Assembly (NCBI GenBank): GCA_030836345.1 | Contig: JAURQA010000212.1 | Coordinates: forward strand, 1-8,316 | Reading direction: 5' to 3' | DNA: 8,316 bases | From: Bacteroidota bacterium | GTDB lineage: Bacteria > Bacteroidota > Bacteroidia > NS11-12g > UBA955 | Program-made: the position numbers and the translations under genes | Notes under the pieces: model-generated | The model's database searches: none | What the model was told of the DNA's origin: nothing | Seen by the model: the letters and a program-made list of their open reading frames with translations, nothing else | Shown: positions 6,609 through 8,316 of the stretch, piece after piece | Layout: each line of letters starts with the position of its first letter | Numbering within the stretch: position 1 is the stretch's first letter

Positions 6609-6616
6609 CAAAAGTA
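6609..6616 (-). promoter_or_regulatory. TAnnTTTG promoter box of the thioredoxin-fold gene
   Basis: The minus strand reads TACTTTTG followed by C, a perfect TAnnTTTG match ending 10 nt before the ATG at 6598; the leader would be only a few bases. The box forms one arm of the inverted repeat TACTTT-CGCA-AAAGTA (6601-6616). The best -33 candidate is a TTG about 15 bp upstream, closer than ideal. Confidence 0.55.
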
Positions 6617-6652
6617 AGACAAATATTATTCCAAAAAGGTTGTAAGCAGTTG

Positions 6653-6982
6653 ATGAATAAATTTTATAGCGATGTGTTTGATGTGGTCCGTTTAATCCCA
6701 AAAGGAAGGGCAACCAGTTATGGTGCTATTGCTAAATACTTGGGAGCTGCCCGAAGCAGTCGATTGGTTGGCTATGCAATGAATACTTCACATGCAGTTA
6801 TTCCTTCGGTACCCGCTCACCGAGTAGTGAATAGAAACGGGTTACTTACCGGAAAGGCCCATTTTAACCCGCCAGAACGCATGCAAAATAAGTTGGAAGA
6901 AGAAGGAATTTGTGTGGTTGAAGATCAAATTCAGAACTGGGATAATGTTTTTTGGGATCCGAGCATTCACTTGACCCTTTAA
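6653..6982 (+). CDS. Alkyltransferase-like protein (ATL), MGMT family without active cysteine
   Basis: This 109-residue protein is the DNA-binding domain of O6-alkylguanine-DNA alkyltransferase. Family features are the helix-turn-helix (TSYGAIAKYLGAARSSRLVG, 21-40) with the base-flipping tyrosine Y23 and arginine finger R37, and the active-site loop VPAHRVVNRNG (53-63). In true alkyltransferases the loop is PCHRV; here the acceptor cysteine is A55 (P54-A55-H56-R57-V58), so the protein cannot take up an alkyl group. Proteins of this type (E. coli YbaZ with Trp, S. pombe Atl1 with Trp) bind O6-alkylguanine and hand the lesion to nucleotide excision repair, and I infer the same role here. The extended C-terminus (86-109) follows the Bacteroidota pattern. 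An in-frame TTG directly precedes the chosen ATG. The gene is convergent with the RluA-family gene (33 bp apart) and divergent from the thioredoxin-fold gene. I found no TAnnTTTG box upstream. Confidence 0.92.
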   Translation: MNKFYSDVFDVVRLIPKGRATSYGAIAKYLGAARSSRLVGYAMNTSHAVIPSVPAHRVVNRNGLLTGKAHFNPPERMQNKLEEEGICVVEDQIQNWDNVFWDPSIHLTL

Positions 6983-7015
6983 GAGTCCTATTTGTAAGTG
7001 TAGAAAAGTCTCGAT

Positions 7016-7708
7016 TTAGCCCACAGAGTTTTTAAACTCTAACCAATAATTTGATTTTGGATAAGGTGCTGTGAGGTTTATTTTCTCTTTGGTTACGGGA
7101 TGTGCAAACGATAGGCTTTTGGCATGTAAACCAACGCTTCGATCTTTGAGTGGATGTGGTGCTCCATATTTTACATCTCCTGCCAGGGGAGCCCCAATTT
7201 TTGCAAACTGAGCGCGTATTTGATGAAAGCGCCCCGTTTCTGTTTTTACTTCATACAAACTATGCTTTCCAATGCTTCGTAGAATTTGAAAATGAAGGAT
7301 GCTCTCTTTAGTTTTTCCTTTGGGTTTGTTGTAGGTGAGCGCTCTATTGGTATTGCTATCCTTCCCTAGGTAATGGGTGAGCGTGCCACTTTCTGCTGTT
7401 AGTTTATCCGTGGCTAAAACATGATATAGCTTTTTAACTTCCTTGTTTTTAAACTGCTCGTTCATGCGCGTGAGGCCCTTGCTTGTTTTAGCTAATAAAA
7501 CCACGCCACTCACCGGTCTGTCGATCCGATGAACCAATCCAACAAATGCTTTTCCTGGTTTGTTGTATTTTTTTACAATGTATTCCTCGGCCCATTGAAC
7601 CACATGAAAATCGCCACTTTTATCTCCTTGCACAGGCATTCCGCAGGGTTTATTCACTGCTAAAAGGTGATTGTCTTCGTATAGAACATCTACTTTGTAG
7701 GCTTTCAT
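7016..7708 (-). CDS. RluA-family RNA pseudouridine synthase
   Basis: This 230-residue enzyme converts specific uridines in rRNA or tRNA to pseudouridine. The catalytic motif HRIDRPVSG (60-68) carries the nucleophilic aspartate D63; conserved motifs include LYEDNHLLAVNKPCGMPVQ (9-27) and TGRFHQIRAQFAKIGAPLAG (158-177), which shapes the active site. There is no N-terminal S4 RNA-binding domain, so this is the compact RluA/RluC-like core; which of RluA, RluC, RluD or TruC it corresponds to, and its target base, cannot be decided from sequence. The ATG at 7708 is set by the promoter box TAATTTTG ending 7 nt upstream, implying a leaderless or nearly leaderless mRNA. The gene is convergent with the alkyltransferase-like gene and divergent from the MATE transporter gene. 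Confidence 0.95.
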   Translation of the reverse strand: MKAYKVDVLYEDNHLLAVNKPCGMPVQGDKSGDFHVVQWAEEYIVKKYNKPGKAFVGLVHRIDRPVSGVVLLAKTSKGLTRMNEQFKNKEVKKLYHVLATDKLTAESGTLTHYLGKDSNTNRALTYNKPKGKTKESILHFQILRSIGKHSLYEVKTETGRFHQIRAQFAKIGAPLAGDVKYGAPHPLKDRSVGLHAKSLSFAHPVTKEKINLTAPYPKSNYWLEFKNSVG

Positions 7709-7715
7709 TATGCTG

Positions 7716-7723
7716 CAAAATTA
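7716..7723 (-). promoter_or_regulatory. TAnnTTTG promoter box of the pseudouridine synthase gene
   Basis: The minus strand reads TAATTTTG followed by C, a perfect TAnnTTTG match ending 7 nt before the ATG at 7708, the same spacing as for the dehydrogenase-like and MATE genes. No convincing TTTG -33 element; TTTTT lies about 16 bp upstream. Confidence 0.6.
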
Positions 7724-7782
7724 CGCATAAGCAAGCAGTAAAAATTGCTTTTTATAATGCACTTCTCCAAAGTATAAACATG

Positions 7783-7790
7783 TATTTTTG
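7783..7790 (+). promoter_or_regulatory. TAnnTTTG promoter box of the MATE transporter gene
   Basis: TATTTTTG followed by C matches TAnnTTTG and ends 7 nt before a TTG codon at 7798. An upstream in-frame ATG at 7780 overlaps the box and would not be in a transcript starting near 7797, which is why TTG is preferred as start. Confidence 0.55.
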
Positions 7791-7797
7791 CAGCCCT

Positions 7798-8316
7798 TTG
7801 AAAAAACCCTTTGCTATATCAGAGTTAAAGCAGCGCGCCATCAAGCTATCCATTCCAATGGTATTGGGTCAATTGGGTTTGATGCTGCAAGGGGTTACGG
7901 ATGTTATTATGGTTGGGCCATTGGGCGATGACTATATTTCCAGCGCCAATATGGCTAATAATGTATTTTTTCTACTCATTGCGTTTTTTATGGGGATGTT
8001 GTTTAGCATGAGTACGGTCATTAGTATAAAAGACGGCGAGGGTAAAAGAAATAATACTCCATTTACCTACAAAGCAGGATTGCTGCTCTCATTTATTGCC
8101 GCTATTCTTATTGTTTTATTAAACGAAATAATCATTACAAACTTTGCAATGCTGGGACAAGTCTCAGAAATAAATGCCATTGCTCCAGGCTATTTGAGAA
8201 TTATAGGATGGAGTGCCATTCCATTTCTTGTTTTTGTGGCCGCACGTCAATTTTCGGACGGTTTAGGTATAACTGAAGTGGGCATGTATATCAGTATCGG
8301 TGGATTTATTGTAAAT
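7798..8316 (+). CDS. MATE-family multidrug/cation efflux transporter (3' partial)
   Basis: The frame stays open to the window edge; 173 residues of an expected 440-460 are present. It begins MKKPFAISELKQRAIKLSIP and continues with the first MATE helix, MVLGQLGLMLQGVTDVIMVG, whose GLMLQGVTDVIMVGPLG pattern with D35 is typical of the family's first transmembrane segment (an acidic residue there takes part in cation coupling in NorM proteins). Further hydrophobic segments lie at about 52-76, 92-115 and 132-149, with another beginning near 161. MATE proteins are 12-helix inner-membrane antiporters that export drugs or organic cations in exchange for Na+ or H+. The substrate cannot be told. The start is TTG 7798; an in-frame ATG at 7780 would add MYFCSP, but those codons are the promoter box. 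Annotation pipelines would probably pick the ATG. It is divergent from the RluA-family gene. Confidence 0.9.
   Translation, partial: MKKPFAISELKQRAIKLSIPMVLGQLGLMLQGVTDVIMVGPLGDDYISSANMANNVFFLLIAFFMGMLFSMSTVISIKDGEGKRNNTPFTYKAGLLLSFIAAILIVLLNEIIITNFAMLGQVSEINAIAPGYLRIIGWSAIPFLVFVAARQFSDGLGITEVGMYISIGGFIVN

Noticed and set aside
6599..6622. N-terminal extension MSYFCESN of the thioredoxin-fold protein from a TTG codon
   Set aside because: The codons overlap the TACTTTTG promoter box and would place charged residues before a clean signal peptide that starts at ATG 6598.
6960..7015. Shared terminator between the convergent alkyltransferase-like and pseudouridine synthase genes
   Set aside because: Only weak pairing such as GAC...GTC is present and no T-tract follows on either strand.

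Overview
The window looks like ordinary chromosome of an AT-rich member of the Bacteroidota. The evidence is an SdhA/SdhB pair of the Bacteroides/Flavobacteria type, a DUF4369-like/TlpA thioredoxin lipid- or periplasm-facing protein, a short 3-hydroxyacyl-CoA-dehydrogenase-like protein of a kind seen in that phylum, no strong Shine-Dalgarno sequences, and TAnnTTTG promoter boxes just upstream of start codons. I cannot place it below phylum level; Flavobacteriales or Chitinophagales would both fit. No mobile element, CRISPR array, tRNA or rRNA was found.

Layout. 1-2491 (+): the end of a succinate dehydrogenase operon, with most of sdhA (its N-terminus, including the FAD-linking histidine, is cut off by the window edge) and a complete sdhB. 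2572-2949 (-): a compact unit of two tiny membrane-protein genes (59 and 34 codons) that overlap by 8 bases, with their own promoter-like box and an intrinsic terminator. 3131-3787 (-): a 3-hydroxyacyl-CoA-dehydrogenase-like protein lacking several catalytic residues, divergent by only 23 bp from ridA (3811-4191, +). 4267-4932 (+): a probable outer-membrane beta-barrel protein of unknown function, convergent on a secreted thioredoxin-fold protein (4994-6598, -) with a terminator hairpin between them. 6653-6982 (+): an alkyltransferase-like DNA-repair protein whose active-site cysteine is alanine. 7016-7708 (-): an RluA-family pseudouridine synthase. 7798-8316 (+): the first third or so of a MATE-family efflux transporter, running off the window.

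How it works together. SdhA and SdhB form the soluble arm of complex II. The remaining genes are mostly single-gene transcription units on alternating strands, doing housekeeping work (enamine/imine detoxification, thiol redox chemistry at the envelope, recognition of alkylated bases, RNA modification, export), with no evidence of one shared pathway. The most striking shared property is promoter architecture: five genes carry a TAnnTTTG box ending 6-10 nt before the start codon, implying leaderless or almost leaderless mRNAs. That also corrects the start sites of three genes. I saw no convincing new multi-gene system; the most interesting items are the hidden small-protein pair, the leaderless promoters and two proteins with missing catalytic residues.
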